Shown: positions 17,044 through 25,688, counted from the stretch's first letter. The stretch: 64,000 nucleotides of DNA from Sphingopyxis macrogoltabida (GCF_001314325.1 NZ_CP009429.1:1984501-2048500), one strand, 5' to 3'. Program-made: numbers and translations. The notes: generated by a model from the sequence alone, not told the origin.

Positions 17044-17343
17044 ATGAGCGATACCCGCCTCAAGATGATGGAAGCCATCGCGCGGCGGCGAAAGGTCACC
17101 GCCCAATATAATGGCAACCAGATGCTGCTTGCCCCGCACCTGATGTTCGAACGGCGGGGCGATCTGTTCGTCAGCGCCCTTAACCTCAGCAAGAACTGGC
17201 GTTCGGCCGACGACTGGCGCCTCGGCTATTTCAAGCTCGACGGTCTTGCCGCGACCGAGGTGCAGGAAGAGGGTTTCGACCCGCTCCCCACCTATGAGGC
17301 GGTGCCGCCGCACGAAGAGGATACGCTGGTTCTCGCGATCTGA
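17044..17343 (+). CDS. Small protein, possibly WYL-like
   Basis: The ATG at 17044 gives 99 residues starting MSDTRLKMMEAIARRRKV. The earlier in-frame sequence is Arg/Cys-rich and looks non-coding. The core (AQYNGNQMLLAPHLMFERRG, then LGYFKLDGLAA) resembles a lone WYL-type beta domain, which in other proteins binds nucleic acid or small ligands. No DNA-binding helix-turn-helix is present. It is a single gene between aceA and the convergent terC gene. The family call is by eye and weak. Confidence 0.6.
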   Translation: MSDTRLKMMEAIARRRKVTAQYNGNQMLLAPHLMFERRGDLFVSALNLSKNWRSADDWRLGYFKLDGLAATEVQEEGFDPLPTYEAVPPHEEDTLVLAI

Positions 17344-17387
17344 GGGGCGGACACGCGAAGGCCCGCCCCTGTTTGCGGGCGCGGCCG

Positions 17388-18377
17388 CTACATCGGCAGC
17401 GCCGCCTTCCCTTCTTCGCGCGTCTTGACCAGCGACCAGATCACCCCGCCCGCGATCAGCGCCACGGTGACGCCAAGGCTGACCAGCGGCGGGAATTTGT
17501 CGCCGCCCAGCACGAAATCGGCAACGAAGATCTTCGATCCGATGAACACCAGCACCAGCGCGAGCGCATATTTGAGATAGTGGAAGCGGTGCACCATCGC
17601 CGCGAGCGCGAAATAAAGCGCGCGCAGGCCGAGAATCGCCATGATGTTCGAGGTGTAGACGATGAAGGTGTCGGTGGTGATCGCGAAGATCGCCGGCACG
17701 CTGTCGACCGCGAACACGAGGTCGGCGAGGTTGATCACGACCAGCGCGAGGAACAGCGGCGTCGCCGCAAGCACCAGCTTGCCCGTCCTCGTGTCGGGCA
17801 CCCGCACGAAGAATTTCTCGCCATGCAATTCGTTCGTGATCGGGATGTGGCGTGACAGCCATTTGACGACGGGATTGCCCGCAACGTCCATCGGCTTTTC
17901 GCCCGCGAACAGCATCTTCACGCCGGTGAAAACGAGGAAGGCGGCGAAGACATAGAGCAGCCAGCCATATTCGGTGACCAGCGCCGCACCGCCCGCAATC
18001 ATGATCCCGCGTAAGACGATCACCGCGACAATGCCCCAGAGGAGCGCGCGATACTGGTAGCGCGGCGGGATCGCGAAGGTCGCGAAGATCAGCGAGATGA
18101 CAAAGATATTGTCGATCGACAGCGCCTTCTCGATGAAGAAGCCAGTGAAATATTGGAGACCCGCCTCGCCGCCCTTCGCGGCCCAGATCCAGCCACCGAA
18201 TGCCAGCGCGATACCGATATAGAGGGTGGAGAGCTTCAAGCTCTCCTTGATGCCCATTTCCTTGTTTTCCTTGTTCAATATACCAAGGTCAAAGGCGGTC
18301 AGCAGGGCCACGAGCGTGATGAAGGCGAGCCAGAACCAGGCCGGGGTACCCAGCCAGTCGGCGAAAAGAAAATCCAT
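17388..18377 (-). CDS. TerC-family integral membrane protein (Alx-like)
   Basis: The 329-residue protein has about nine membrane helices. TerC landmarks are the acidic transmembrane motifs: LSIDNIFVISLIF in the first half and LADLVFAVDSVPAIFAIT in the second, both with aspartates in the membrane that are thought to bind metal. The family is linked to tellurite resistance and to manganese or calcium export at the inner membrane. Members are sometimes controlled by a yybP-ykoY manganese riboswitch. I looked at the 72 bases upstream and did not find its conserved core. The DUF465 gene precedes it on the same strand. Confidence 0.92.
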   Translation of the reverse strand: MDFLFADWLGTPAWFWLAFITLVALLTAFDLGILNKENKEMGIKESLKLSTLYIGIALAFGGWIWAAKGGEAGLQYFTGFFIEKALSIDNIFVISLIFATFAIPPRYQYRALLWGIVAVIVLRGIMIAGGAALVTEYGWLLYVFAAFLVFTGVKMLFAGEKPMDVAGNPVVKWLSRHIPITNELHGEKFFVRVPDTRTGKLVLAATPLFLALVVINLADLVFAVDSVPAIFAITTDTFIVYTSNIMAILGLRALYFALAAMVHRFHYLKYALALVLVFIGSKIFVADFVLGGDKFPPLVSLGVTVALIAGGVIWSLVKTREEGKAALPM

Positions 18378-18449
18378 GATGATGATCCCTGGAACGCGCC
18401 GAACGCGCCGCCCTTTCAGGCAGCGCGTCCCGACGACGGTTATATCGGC

Positions 18450-18632
18450 TTAGAAGGCGAGCGCGGGCCGCGGCGACAACGCCGCGAGGCGGCGCTTCAC
18501 CGCAAGCTTGAGCGTCTTGAGCCGGAGCAGGCGGAACGGGTCGGCACCGCGCCGGCGCAACTCGCTGCGCTCGGCATCGTCGAGCTGGCGATGCAGGACG
18601 GTCAAGCGGTAGAGGTTGGGATTATATGTCAC
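18450..18632 (-). CDS. DUF465 (YdcH-like) small protein, GTG start
   Basis: The 60-residue product (as translated: MTYNPNLYRLTVLHRQLDD, then RRGADPFRLLRLKTLKLAVK) matches the short basic helical hairpin of DUF465, whose role is unknown. I choose the GTG at 18630-18632 because a perfect AGGAGG stands 8 bases upstream (18641-18646). The longer ATG start would place that ribosome site inside the gene. A small hairpin (TGATT-TTC-AATCA on the coding strand) abuts the ribosome site. terC lies 72 bases downstream on the same strand. Confidence 0.75.
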   Translation of the reverse strand: MTYNPNLYRLTVLHRQLDDAERSELRRRGADPFRLLRLKTLKLAVKRRLAALSPRPALAF

Positions 18633-18711
18633 GAAAAGGGCCTCCTGATTGAAAATCAAGCAGGTGACGCCGATGCAAGGACCCCGGTTCAGGGGGGAGG
18701 AGGGCCGCAGA

Positions 18712-18765
18712 GCATCGGTGTCACCCGATGCGGTCCGACATCACGTGGCAGGAAAAACTCCCGCC
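18712..18765 (-). promoter_or_regulatory. Structured leader of the DUF465 gene
   Basis: Within the 248-base gap between divergent genes, two hairpins can form on the DUF465 transcript. GGCGGGA-GTTTT-TCCTGCC is at 18747-18765 and GCATCGG-GTGACA-CCGATGC is at 18712-18731. The left arm of the second can alternatively pair as CCGCA with the TGCGG a few bases further downstream in the transcript, so two exclusive folds are possible. I recognise no known riboswitch class. Confidence 0.4.
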
Positions 18766-18880
18766 GACGCCAGAGGGGCCCGGCCCGCACAACTGATATT
18801 TAGGAAGTCGATGCCGCGCTTGCAAGTCCCCCGCGCGCGCGGCACCTTCGCGCCGGGCTCGCCACAAGGAATATATCGCC

Positions 18881-19648
18881 ATGTCCGTCCTTATCGACCG
18901 CGACGGTCCGGTCCTGATCGTCACGATCGACCGCCCCGGAAAGCGCAATGCCGTCGATCCGGATACCGCGAGCGCGCTTCGCGAAGCCTTCGCTGCCTTT
19001 GCCAATGACGAAACGGCGCGCGTCGCGATCCTGACCGGCAGCGACGGACATTTCTGCGCAGGCTTCGATCTCGGTGCGGTCGGCACGTCGCGTTACGATC
19101 CCGAAGGCCCCGGTCCGATGGGGCCAACGCGGATGCTGCTCGAAAAGCCCGTCATCGCCGCGGTCGAGGGGCATGCCGTCGCCGGCGGGCTCGAACTCGC
19201 GCTGTGGTGCGATCTTCGCGTCGCCGCGGCGAGCGCGGTCTTCGGCGTCTATTGCCGGCGCTGGGGCGTCCCGCTGATCGACGGCGGCACCGTCCGCCTG
19301 CCGCGTATCGTCGGGCAAGGCCGCGCGCTCGACATGATCCTGACCGGCCGGCCGGTCGCGGCCGACGAGGCGCAGCGCATCGGCCTCGCCGACCGGCTGG
19401 TCGCCGACGGCGAAGCGCTGTCCGCTGCGATCGAACTTGCCAAACAGATCGCCGCCTTTCCGCAGGTCTGCATGAACAGCGACCGGTTGAGCGCCTATCG
19501 CCAGTGGGATTTCGATATCGACGGCGCGCTCGCGCACGAAGCCCACGCCGGAGTCGCGCCCTTGCGCGAAGGCGCGGCGGCGGGCGCCAGACGCTTTACC
19601 GAAGGCGCCGGCCGCAGCGGCAGCTTCGCCGCTTTCAAGGGGGACTGA
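18881..19648 (+). CDS. Enoyl-CoA hydratase/isomerase family protein (crotonase)
   Basis: The 255-residue protein has the crotonase fold. DRPGKRNAVDPDT and GHFCAGFDLGAVG hold the oxyanion-hole backbone, followed by EGHAVAGGLELALWCDLRVAA and then WGVPLIDGGTVRLPRIVG. The second usual catalytic glutamate is replaced by the VPLID segment, so it may not be a standard hydratase. Substrate and pathway are unknown. The alpha/beta hydrolase gene begins 2 bases after its stop, which indicates cotranscription. Confidence 0.9.
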   Translation: MSVLIDRDGPVLIVTIDRPGKRNAVDPDTASALREAFAAFANDETARVAILTGSDGHFCAGFDLGAVGTSRYDPEGPGPMGPTRMLLEKPVIAAVEGHAVAGGLELALWCDLRVAAASAVFGVYCRRWGVPLIDGGTVRLPRIVGQGRALDMILTGRPVAADEAQRIGLADRLVADGEALSAAIELAKQIAAFPQVCMNSDRLSAYRQWDFDIDGALAHEAHAGVAPLREGAAAGARRFTEGAGRSGSFAAFKGD

Positions 19649-19650
19649 CG

Positions 19651-20538
19651 ATGAAGCTAATCAGGATAACGATCGCGACGGCGCTGCTCGCGCTGCCCCT
19701 GCCAGCGCTGGCGCAGGCGCCCGACCTTCCCGCCGCCATCTACAGCGATCCGCCCGCCGACAAGGCGCATCCCGCGGCAATGGAGGTCGTCCACATCCCG
19801 AGCGGCGGCGTCGAAATCAACGGCGTCGTCTATATTCCGGCGGGCGCCGGCCCGCACCCGGCGGTGATCCTTTGCCACGGCCTGCCCGGCAATGAGAAAA
19901 GCCTCGACCTGGCGCAGGCGATGCGCCGCGCGGGCTGGACGGTGATCACCTTCAACTATCGCGGCTCATGGGGCAGCCCCGGTCAATATCGCTTCGGACA
20001 GAACCTCGAGGATGCCGACGCTGTCCTCGCCTTCGCGCGCGACCCGGCCAATGCGGCGAAGCTGCGCATCGACCCCGAACGTCTCGTGATCATGGGGCAC
20101 AGCATGGGCGGTTGGGTCACCGCGCTGACCGCAGCCAAGGACAGGAAGCTGCTCGGCGCCGCGATGATTTCGGCCGCGAATCTTGGCGCCTTCGGCCAGA
20201 TGCCGCGCGAGCAGCTCGCCGCCGGGATGAAGGCCAATGGTCAGGAGGCGCTCGCCGGCACGTCGCCCGAGATCATGGCCGACGAACTGATCGCGAAGGG
20301 CGACGCCTTCGACTTCCTGAAAGCCGCGCCCGCGCTGACGAACATCAGCCTCTTCATTCTCTCCTCCGACGATGGCCTCGCCCCGGGAACCGATGCGCTG
20401 GCCGCCAATATCCGCGACAGCGGCGGAACAAAGCTGAGGACGCTGCACGTCGCAACGGACCATAGCTGGTCGGATGCCCGCGTGCGGTTGCAAACGGAGG
20501 TTTTGCGATGGCTCGAAACCCTGAAGACCGGAGAATGA
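19651..20538 (+). CDS. Exported alpha/beta-fold hydrolase
   Basis: The ATG at 19651 gives a 295-residue protein with a clear Sec signal (MKLIRITIATALLALPLPA, cleavage at LAQA). The fold markers are CHGLPGNEKS (oxyanion region), the nucleophile elbow GHSMGGW, and a late histidine in DHSWSD. An acidic residue lies in LFILSSDDGLAPG. It probably hydrolyses an ester or peptide bond in the periplasm. GGGGG lies 5 bases before the start, just inside the end of the crotonase gene. The substrate is not evident. Confidence 0.87.
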   Translation: MKLIRITIATALLALPLPALAQAPDLPAAIYSDPPADKAHPAAMEVVHIPSGGVEINGVVYIPAGAGPHPAVILCHGLPGNEKSLDLAQAMRRAGWTVITFNYRGSWGSPGQYRFGQNLEDADAVLAFARDPANAAKLRIDPERLVIMGHSMGGWVTALTAAKDRKLLGAAMISAANLGAFGQMPREQLAAGMKANGQEALAGTSPEIMADELIAKGDAFDFLKAAPALTNISLFILSSDDGLAPGTDALAANIRDSGGTKLRTLHVATDHSWSDARVRLQTEVLRWLETLKTGE

Positions 20539-20655
20539 ACCGCCGCTACGCCGCTGCAACCGCCGCGCCTTCATCGACGTCCCCGGCCAAGCGAACTGAT
20601 CGACAATAGATGCGTGATCATCGCACAATGCCCGGCCGAGAGAGTCAGACCGCGA

Positions 20656-21480
20656 TCAACCGATCCGGTTGAAATGCGTCGTTTCCAGTTTTTGCCGATT
20701 GTCGCTCGACCAGACAATCGTTTCGGTCATGGATTTCAGATCCTTGGCGACGGTATAGACTCGCGTCGACACCCGCGCGCCGCCCTTCCCCAATGTCATG
20801 ACCAATGTGTCCGGCGCCGGTTGGCGCAAGGCAACACTGTCGATGAAATCCATGTTGCCGGTGATCGGCACGGGGACGCCATCAAGGGCGGCCGTCGATT
20901 CCGAATGTCTGATGGAGCCGTCCGGCGCGACGATTTCGACGCGCGTTGTCCATTTGCCATCTTGCGATGCGCGGAACGTCATCGTCACCCGTTGCGGCCG
21001 TTCTTTCTCCGGCATGAGCGATGCGTCGAGCGACCAGCTTCCGACGAGCGGCAACTGACTGGATGCGGCGCTGTAAACGGCGTTCGACGTTCCGGCCTGA
21101 TCGGCGGAGGGCGCCGCTGCGACCATCAATCCAGCGGCAGCGATGGGTATTGCGAAGAGCATGGCGATCATTCCTTTCGAACCGCGAACCCCCATGGTTG
21201 CGGTGTGCGCCACGTCCTTCACGGTGGAGCGCGGTCTCGAAAGATCGATATTTTCGTCACAAGTTTTCTGGAGGTCGAGAAGGCGCGCCAATTCGCGGCT
21301 GCTGCCGACACCCGTCTTGCGGCGGGCGGAGCGCAAACGTTCATTAATCGACGTTTCCGAGCGGCCTAGCCGCGCTGCGATGGTCTTTACCGTATGCCCC
21401 GCGACCAACAGGCGCAGAACTTCCATTTCCCGGTCGGTGAGGAAGGCAGAAACACCGGAAGCGGGTTCATCGGCAGACAT
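20656..21480 (-). CDS. Membrane-tethered LuxR-type helix-turn-helix protein with lipocalin-like extracytoplasmic domain
   Basis: The 274-residue protein has an unusual layout. A LuxR/GerE helix-turn-helix comes first (about residues 13-68: LTDREMEVLRLLVAGHTVKTI, split as AARLGRSETSINERLRSARR). One membrane helix follows (about 105-125, MIAMLFAIPIAAAGLMVA). The C-terminal domain of about 145 residues (LVGSWSLDASLMP, ending KLETTHFNRIG) has the GxW opening of lipocalin-like beta barrels. There is no receiver domain. The topology suggests a ToxR/CadC-like transcription factor that senses a periplasmic ligand. Its targets are unknown. The adjacent M20 amidohydrolase is on the same strand, 164 bases downstream. 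Confidence 0.78.
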   Translation of the reverse strand: MSADEPASGVSAFLTDREMEVLRLLVAGHTVKTIAARLGRSETSINERLRSARRKTGVGSSRELARLLDLQKTCDENIDLSRPRSTVKDVAHTATMGVRGSKGMIAMLFAIPIAAAGLMVAAAPSADQAGTSNAVYSAASSQLPLVGSWSLDASLMPEKERPQRVTMTFRASQDGKWTTRVEIVAPDGSIRHSESTAALDGVPVPITGNMDFIDSVALRQPAPDTLVMTLGKGGARVSTRVYTVAKDLKSMTETIVWSSDNRQKLETTHFNRIG

Positions 21481-21644
21481 GTCTTTTGCTCACCACAGCC
21501 TCGCGAACAGGTCCATCCCAATTTATTTGGGAAACGGCAGCGGAGCCAGAGCATTGAGAGAGCGGCGGGATTCGACGCGCCCGCCCGCGTCCGCAAATGC
21601 CTGCGACGTCGGCCGCCCGATCCGGGCTGTGCGTTTCCGCCCGG

Positions 21645-22961
21645 CTATTTCTTCGCCATCAGCTTCATCGCCATCGAGGTCAGCGCTTCGGTCGCGGTCG
21701 AGATCACCGCGGGCGCATCGGGCGCCCAGAAGGGCGAGTGCAGACTCGGCAGGGTGCGGCCTTCCTTTTTCGCCGCGTCATACTCGGCCTGCGGCACACC
21801 CCCGACCCAGACGATCAGGCCCTTCACATCCTTGTTTTCATCGCGCGAAAAGCGGCTGAAATCCTCGCCGCCCATGACCGGCGGCATTTTCACGACGCGT
21901 TCCTCGCCGAAACCCGTCTTCAGATAGGCCGCCATCTCTTCGGCAAATTCGGGCGTGTTGTACGTCGCGGGCGTATATTCGTCCTTTTGCACCGACACGA
22001 CGGGCATGCGATCGTCGGGAATGCCGGCCGCGATCGCCTCGCCCTTGGCGATCCGGGCGATCCCGTCCAGCAGATGCTCGCGCACCTCGTCGGTGTAGCT
22101 GCGCACCGTCAGTTGCAACCGCGCCTCGTCCGAAATGATGTTGTGCTTGGCACCGGCGTGGAAACTGCCGACCGTCACCACCGCGCTGTCGAGCGGGCTG
22201 ATCTCGCGCGAGACCAGCGTCTGGAGCGCCCCGACGATCCGGCTTGCGAGCACGATCGGGTCTTTCGTCGTCTGCGGATAGGCGCCATGGCCACCGAGCC
22301 CCTTCACCAATATGTCGACGCTGTCGACGTTGGCGAGCGCATAACCCGGTGTGTAGCCGATCTTGCCCGCCGGAAACTGCGCCGCGTCGTGGAAGGCGAG
22401 CGCATATTGCGGCTTCGGAAAGCGCGTATAGAGGCCGTCGGCGAGCATCATCCGCGCCCCCGCGCCGCGTTCCTCGGCAGGCTGGCCGATCATCACCAGC
22501 GTGCCCGACCAGTTCGCCTTGTTCGCCGCCATCAGCCGCGCGACGCCGATCCACGCGGTCATATGCGTGTCGTGGCCGCACGCGTGCATCACGCCCGTCT
22601 CGACGCCCTCCTTTGTCGTGACGCGCACTTTCGACGCGCCGGGAAGCCCGGTCTGCTCGGTCACCGGCAGCCCGTCCATATCGGCGCGGACCATTACAAC
22701 GGGCCCGGGGCCGTTTTTCATCACGGCAACGACGCCCGTTCCGCCGACCTTTTCCGTCACCTCGAAACCCAGCTTGCGCGCCTCGGCGGCGAGGATGCCC
22801 GCCGAGCGTACCTCCATGAAGCTGAGTTCGGGGTTGGCGTGCAGATCCTTGTAGATCGTCATCAGCGACGGCATCTGCTTTTCCACGTCGCCGCGCAGCG
22901 TCTGTGCCGCCGCAGGCATGGCCAAAGCCAGCGCCGCCGCGCCGGTCCACAAAATCCGCAT
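21645..22961 (-). CDS. Exported M20-family amidohydrolase/carboxypeptidase
   Basis: The 438-residue enzyme has a Sec signal ending in AAAQ (about residue 20). Its dinuclear-metal residues are in VRADMDGLPV, HACGHDTHM, GQPAEERGAG and the C-terminal VMGGEDFSRF. That order matches M20D enzymes that cleave N-acyl amino acids, hippurate or similar amides. GGGG lies 9 bases before the ATG. The DUF4893 gene ends 20 bases upstream on the same strand, so the two likely form an operon. Confidence 0.92.
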   Translation of the reverse strand: MRILWTGAAALALAMPAAAQTLRGDVEKQMPSLMTIYKDLHANPELSFMEVRSAGILAAEARKLGFEVTEKVGGTGVVAVMKNGPGPVVMVRADMDGLPVTEQTGLPGASKVRVTTKEGVETGVMHACGHDTHMTAWIGVARLMAANKANWSGTLVMIGQPAEERGAGARMMLADGLYTRFPKPQYALAFHDAAQFPAGKIGYTPGYALANVDSVDILVKGLGGHGAYPQTTKDPIVLASRIVGALQTLVSREISPLDSAVVTVGSFHAGAKHNIISDEARLQLTVRSYTDEVREHLLDGIARIAKGEAIAAGIPDDRMPVVSVQKDEYTPATYNTPEFAEEMAAYLKTGFGEERVVKMPPVMGGEDFSRFSRDENKDVKGLIVWVGGVPQAEYDAAKKEGRTLPSLHSPFWAPDAPAVISTATEALTSMAMKLMAKK

Positions 22962-22981
22962 CCTTATTCCCCTGCTTTGCG

Positions 22982-23635
22982 TCAGCCCGCCGGGACCAGT
23001 TCGATCACGTCGAGCAAGGATTCATAGGCCGGCGCCGGCAGCACGAGCCGCCAGCGGTTGTCGCCGATCCGTTCGACCAGCCCCGCCATGTCGCGCATCC
23101 GGTCGCTGCCGTAATTGACCGGGAGACTCTCGTCGCCGAGTTCGAGGGTACCGAGGAATATCTGGCGGTTCAGATTGTCGGGGAAGATCAGCCCCACCGG
23201 GCGCTGCGATCCGGTGAGCTTGACGAGGCTGTAAAGCCCCTGCTCGGCCGCGACGCGGCAGCGGAACCAGTCATAGGCGATGTAGCCGAGCCCGCCGCGC
23301 CCCTGCGTCCCGAGCTTGATCGTGCGGCATTTATACTCGCCCGCCGGCAGGTGCGGGTTGGGCAGCGCGGCCGTCGGCTGCAGCAGGACGCCCTCGCGCT
23401 GGACAGCGCCGCCAAATCCCTTGGCGCGTGCGTCGGCGAGCGCGGCTTCCCAGCTCGAATACCAGCCGCGGACGCGTCCCTTGTCCTGTTCGGTCGCGGT
23501 CGCACGCCATGTGCCGGCATCGGATGGCTGCACGGGCGCGTCGGCTGCCGAGGGCGGCTGCGACGGCACCGTCTGGCAGGCGCCAAGGCATAGCCCGAGC
23601 GCAAGGGTGGATATCGATGTGGCGCGACCCCGCAT
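22982..23635 (-). CDS. DUF4893 lipoprotein-like exported protein
   Basis: The 217-residue protein begins with a signal and a probable lipobox (LALGLCLGAC, Cys about 20). The mature part has WYSSWEAALADARAKGFGG and YKCRTIKLGTQG, which I recognise as DUF4893, a family of unknown role largely found in sphingomonads. GGGAGAG is 7 bases before the ATG. It precedes the M20 amidohydrolase by 20 bases. Function cannot be inferred. Confidence 0.85.
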   Translation of the reverse strand: MRGRATSISTLALGLCLGACQTVPSQPPSAADAPVQPSDAGTWRATATEQDKGRVRGWYSSWEAALADARAKGFGGAVQREGVLLQPTAALPNPHLPAGEYKCRTIKLGTQGRGGLGYIAYDWFRCRVAAEQGLYSLVKLTGSQRPVGLIFPDNLNRQIFLGTLELGDESLPVNYGSDRMRDMAGLVERIGDNRWRLVLPAPAYESLLDVIELVPAG

Positions 23636-23728
23636 GGTCCGTCTCTCCCGGTCCGGTTCGTCTTAACCATAGGAGGACGAACAGGAATGCTCAAGGCTGC
23701 AACAAATCTATAGCTTTGCCGCAGGCTC

Positions 23729-24514
23729 CTAGGCCGCGGTCCAGCCGCCATCGACGCTGAGGTTCGCGCCGGTGATATTTGCCGCCTCGTCGCGGGTCAG
23801 GAAGGATGCGAGTGCCGCGACCTGTTCGACGGTCACGAACTGCTTGGTCGGCTGGCCGGCGAGCAGCACATCGTTGATCACTTGCTCGCGCGTCATCTTG
23901 CGCGCCTTCATCGTGTCGGGAATCTGGTTTTCGACCAGCGGCGTCCAGACATAACCGGGGCTGATGCAATTGACCGTGATGCCTGCCTCGGCGACTTCGA
24001 GGGCGACGGTCTTGGTCAGCCCGGCCAGCCCGTGCTTGGCGGTGACATAGGCCGATTTGAACGGCGAGGCGACGAGCGAGTGCGCCGATGCGGTGGCGAT
24101 GATCCGGCCCCATTTCTTCTTGCGCATCCCCGGCACGGCGTGACGGATCGTATGGAATGACGCGGTCAGGTTGAGCGCGATGATCATGTCCCATTTCTCG
24201 ACCGGGAAATCCTCGACCGGCGAGACGAACTGCATCCCGGCATTGTTGACGAGGATGTCGACCCCGCCCAGATCCTTGTCGGCGCGCGCGAACATGGCCG
24301 CAATTTCTTCGGGCCTGGTGAGGTCGGCGCCGTCATAAGCGGCCTTGCCGCCGTTCAGCACCTCGAGCGCCGCGCGTTCGGCCTCGATCGCGGCCGCGTC
24401 GCCAAAACCGTTGATGATGATATTCGCGCCGTCGGCGGCGAGCGCCTTGGCGATGCCGAGCCCGATGCCCGAGGTCGAACCGGTGACGAGGGCGGTCTTG
24501 CCTTTGAGATGCAT
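23729..24514 (-). CDS. bdhA: 3-hydroxybutyrate dehydrogenase
   Basis: The start at 24514 gives a 261-residue short-chain dehydrogenase that interconverts 3-hydroxybutyrate and acetoacetate with NAD. The nucleotide motif TGSTSGIGLGIA is at residues 11-22. NNAG and the SAHSLVASPFKSAYVTAKHG block supply the Ser-Tyr-Lys catalytic residues. The C-terminus with ISPGYVWTPLVENQIPD matches BdhA closely. AAAGGAT lies a few bases upstream. The patatin gene ends 25 bases before it on the same strand, a pairing that suggests a role in polyhydroxybutyrate turnover. Confidence 0.92.
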   Translation of the reverse strand: MHLKGKTALVTGSTSGIGLGIAKALAADGANIIINGFGDAAAIEAERAALEVLNGGKAAYDGADLTRPEEIAAMFARADKDLGGVDILVNNAGMQFVSPVEDFPVEKWDMIIALNLTASFHTIRHAVPGMRKKKWGRIIATASAHSLVASPFKSAYVTAKHGLAGLTKTVALEVAEAGITVNCISPGYVWTPLVENQIPDTMKARKMTREQVINDVLLAGQPTKQFVTVEQVAALASFLTRDEAANITGANLSVDGGWTAA

Positions 24515-24539
24515 GGCGTAATCCTTTCGGTGGGGGAGA

Positions 24540-25688
24540 TCAGGAGCCGGCCTTGGGACGGAGGTCGCCCGACTGGACGGCGAAACTGTCGGAGCGCCCT
24601 TCGGCGATGCTTTCGGCAAGCAGGTGGCCGTCCTTCATCGCGGCCTCGACCGCCGCGCGGCCGAGCGCCCAGTTGACCTCCATCGTCGTGCGCGAAAATT
24701 CGAAATCGCGCGCGCCGGTCTGCCAGGCGGGCGGCTGGTGGATGAGTTGAACGACGTTGAGCGCCTTGCAATCGACGATCCGCCGCACCGCCTTCACCTC
24801 GGCAAGATCGGCGAACTCGGGCGGCAGCCTGTCGAGCATCCGGTCGATCAGCGCATGCTCCTTGCGCCGCCGCACGAGGCCGTCCGAAATCCGGCGCGTA
24901 CGGCTGGAAAAACGGATATCTTTCTCGCGCGACCAGGCTTCTTCCATGTCGTGCGGGCGCTCGCCGCGCGCGGGAAACAGATCGACCTGAAAGACGAGCA
25001 TATCGTCCTTCGCCGCCTCGACGACATGTTCGAGCGGGGTGTTGGATACCAGCCCGCCGTCCCAGTACCATTTGCCGTCGATCTCGACCGGCGGCAGCCC
25101 GGGCGGCAACGCGCCCGACGCGAGGATATGGCGCGCATCGAGTGTGTCGGATTTCGTATCGAAATAACGGAAATTCCCCGTCTCCACCTCGACCGCGCCG
25201 ACCGACAGCCGCACTTTACCGTGGTTCACCCGGTCCCAGTCGACCAGCCGACCCAGCGTTTCGATCAGCGGCGCCGTATCGTAAAAGCTGACCGCAGCGG
25301 GGGTCTGCCGTTCGGCGAACGCCGGTGGCGGCCAGCGCGGCGTGAAGAAACCGGGGACGCCGAAGGCCGCGACCTGTCCTGCCGCCGCCCAGTGCGTCCA
25401 TTCGCGAAACAGGTCATTGTCGACGGCTGGCAACTCCGGCAGCGCCGACGATACGCCCTCCCAGAACTCGCGCATCTTGCCGACCGCCTGATCGCGCTCG
25501 TTGCCGGCGATGATCGCGGCGTTGACCGCGCCGATCGAAATGCCCGCGACCCAGTCGAGTTCGATACCGAGGTCGATCAGCGCCTCGTACACCCCGGCCT
25601 GAAATGCGCCGAGCGCGCCCCCGCCCTGGAGCACAAGGACGACAAGATCGGGCAGTGGCAAGGCAGCACGGGCGGCGCGGCGGGGCAT
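24540..25688 (-). CDS. Patatin-like phospholipase
   Basis: The ATG at 25688 gives a 382-residue cytoplasmic protein of the patatin family. VLQGGGALGAFQAG is the oxyanion hole. GISIGAVNAA carries the nucleophile serine of the Ser-Asp dyad, and DGGLVSNTPLEHV carries the aspartate. The C-terminal part (SREKDIRFSSRTRRI) fits the subgroup with DUF3734. AAAGGAT precedes the start. It is read with bdhA. In related bacteria patatin and bdhA genes are often adjacent, and patatin proteins sit on polyhydroxybutyrate granules, so a granule lipase or esterase role is possible. Confidence 0.9.
   Translation of the reverse strand: MPRRAARAALPLPDLVVLVLQGGGALGAFQAGVYEALIDLGIELDWVAGISIGAVNAAIIAGNERDQAVGKMREFWEGVSSALPELPAVDNDLFREWTHWAAAGQVAAFGVPGFFTPRWPPPAFAERQTPAAVSFYDTAPLIETLGRLVDWDRVNHGKVRLSVGAVEVETGNFRYFDTKSDTLDARHILASGALPPGLPPVEIDGKWYWDGGLVSNTPLEHVVEAAKDDMLVFQVDLFPARGERPHDMEEAWSREKDIRFSSRTRRISDGLVRRRKEHALIDRMLDRLPPEFADLAEVKAVRRIVDCKALNVVQLIHQPPAWQTGARDFEFSRTTMEVNWALGRAAVEAAMKDGHLLAESIAEGRSDSFAVQSGDLRPKAGS

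Noticed and set aside
18378-18880. yybP-ykoY manganese riboswitch before terC
   Set aside because: I looked for its conserved GGGGAGUAG-type core on the terC strand and did not find it.
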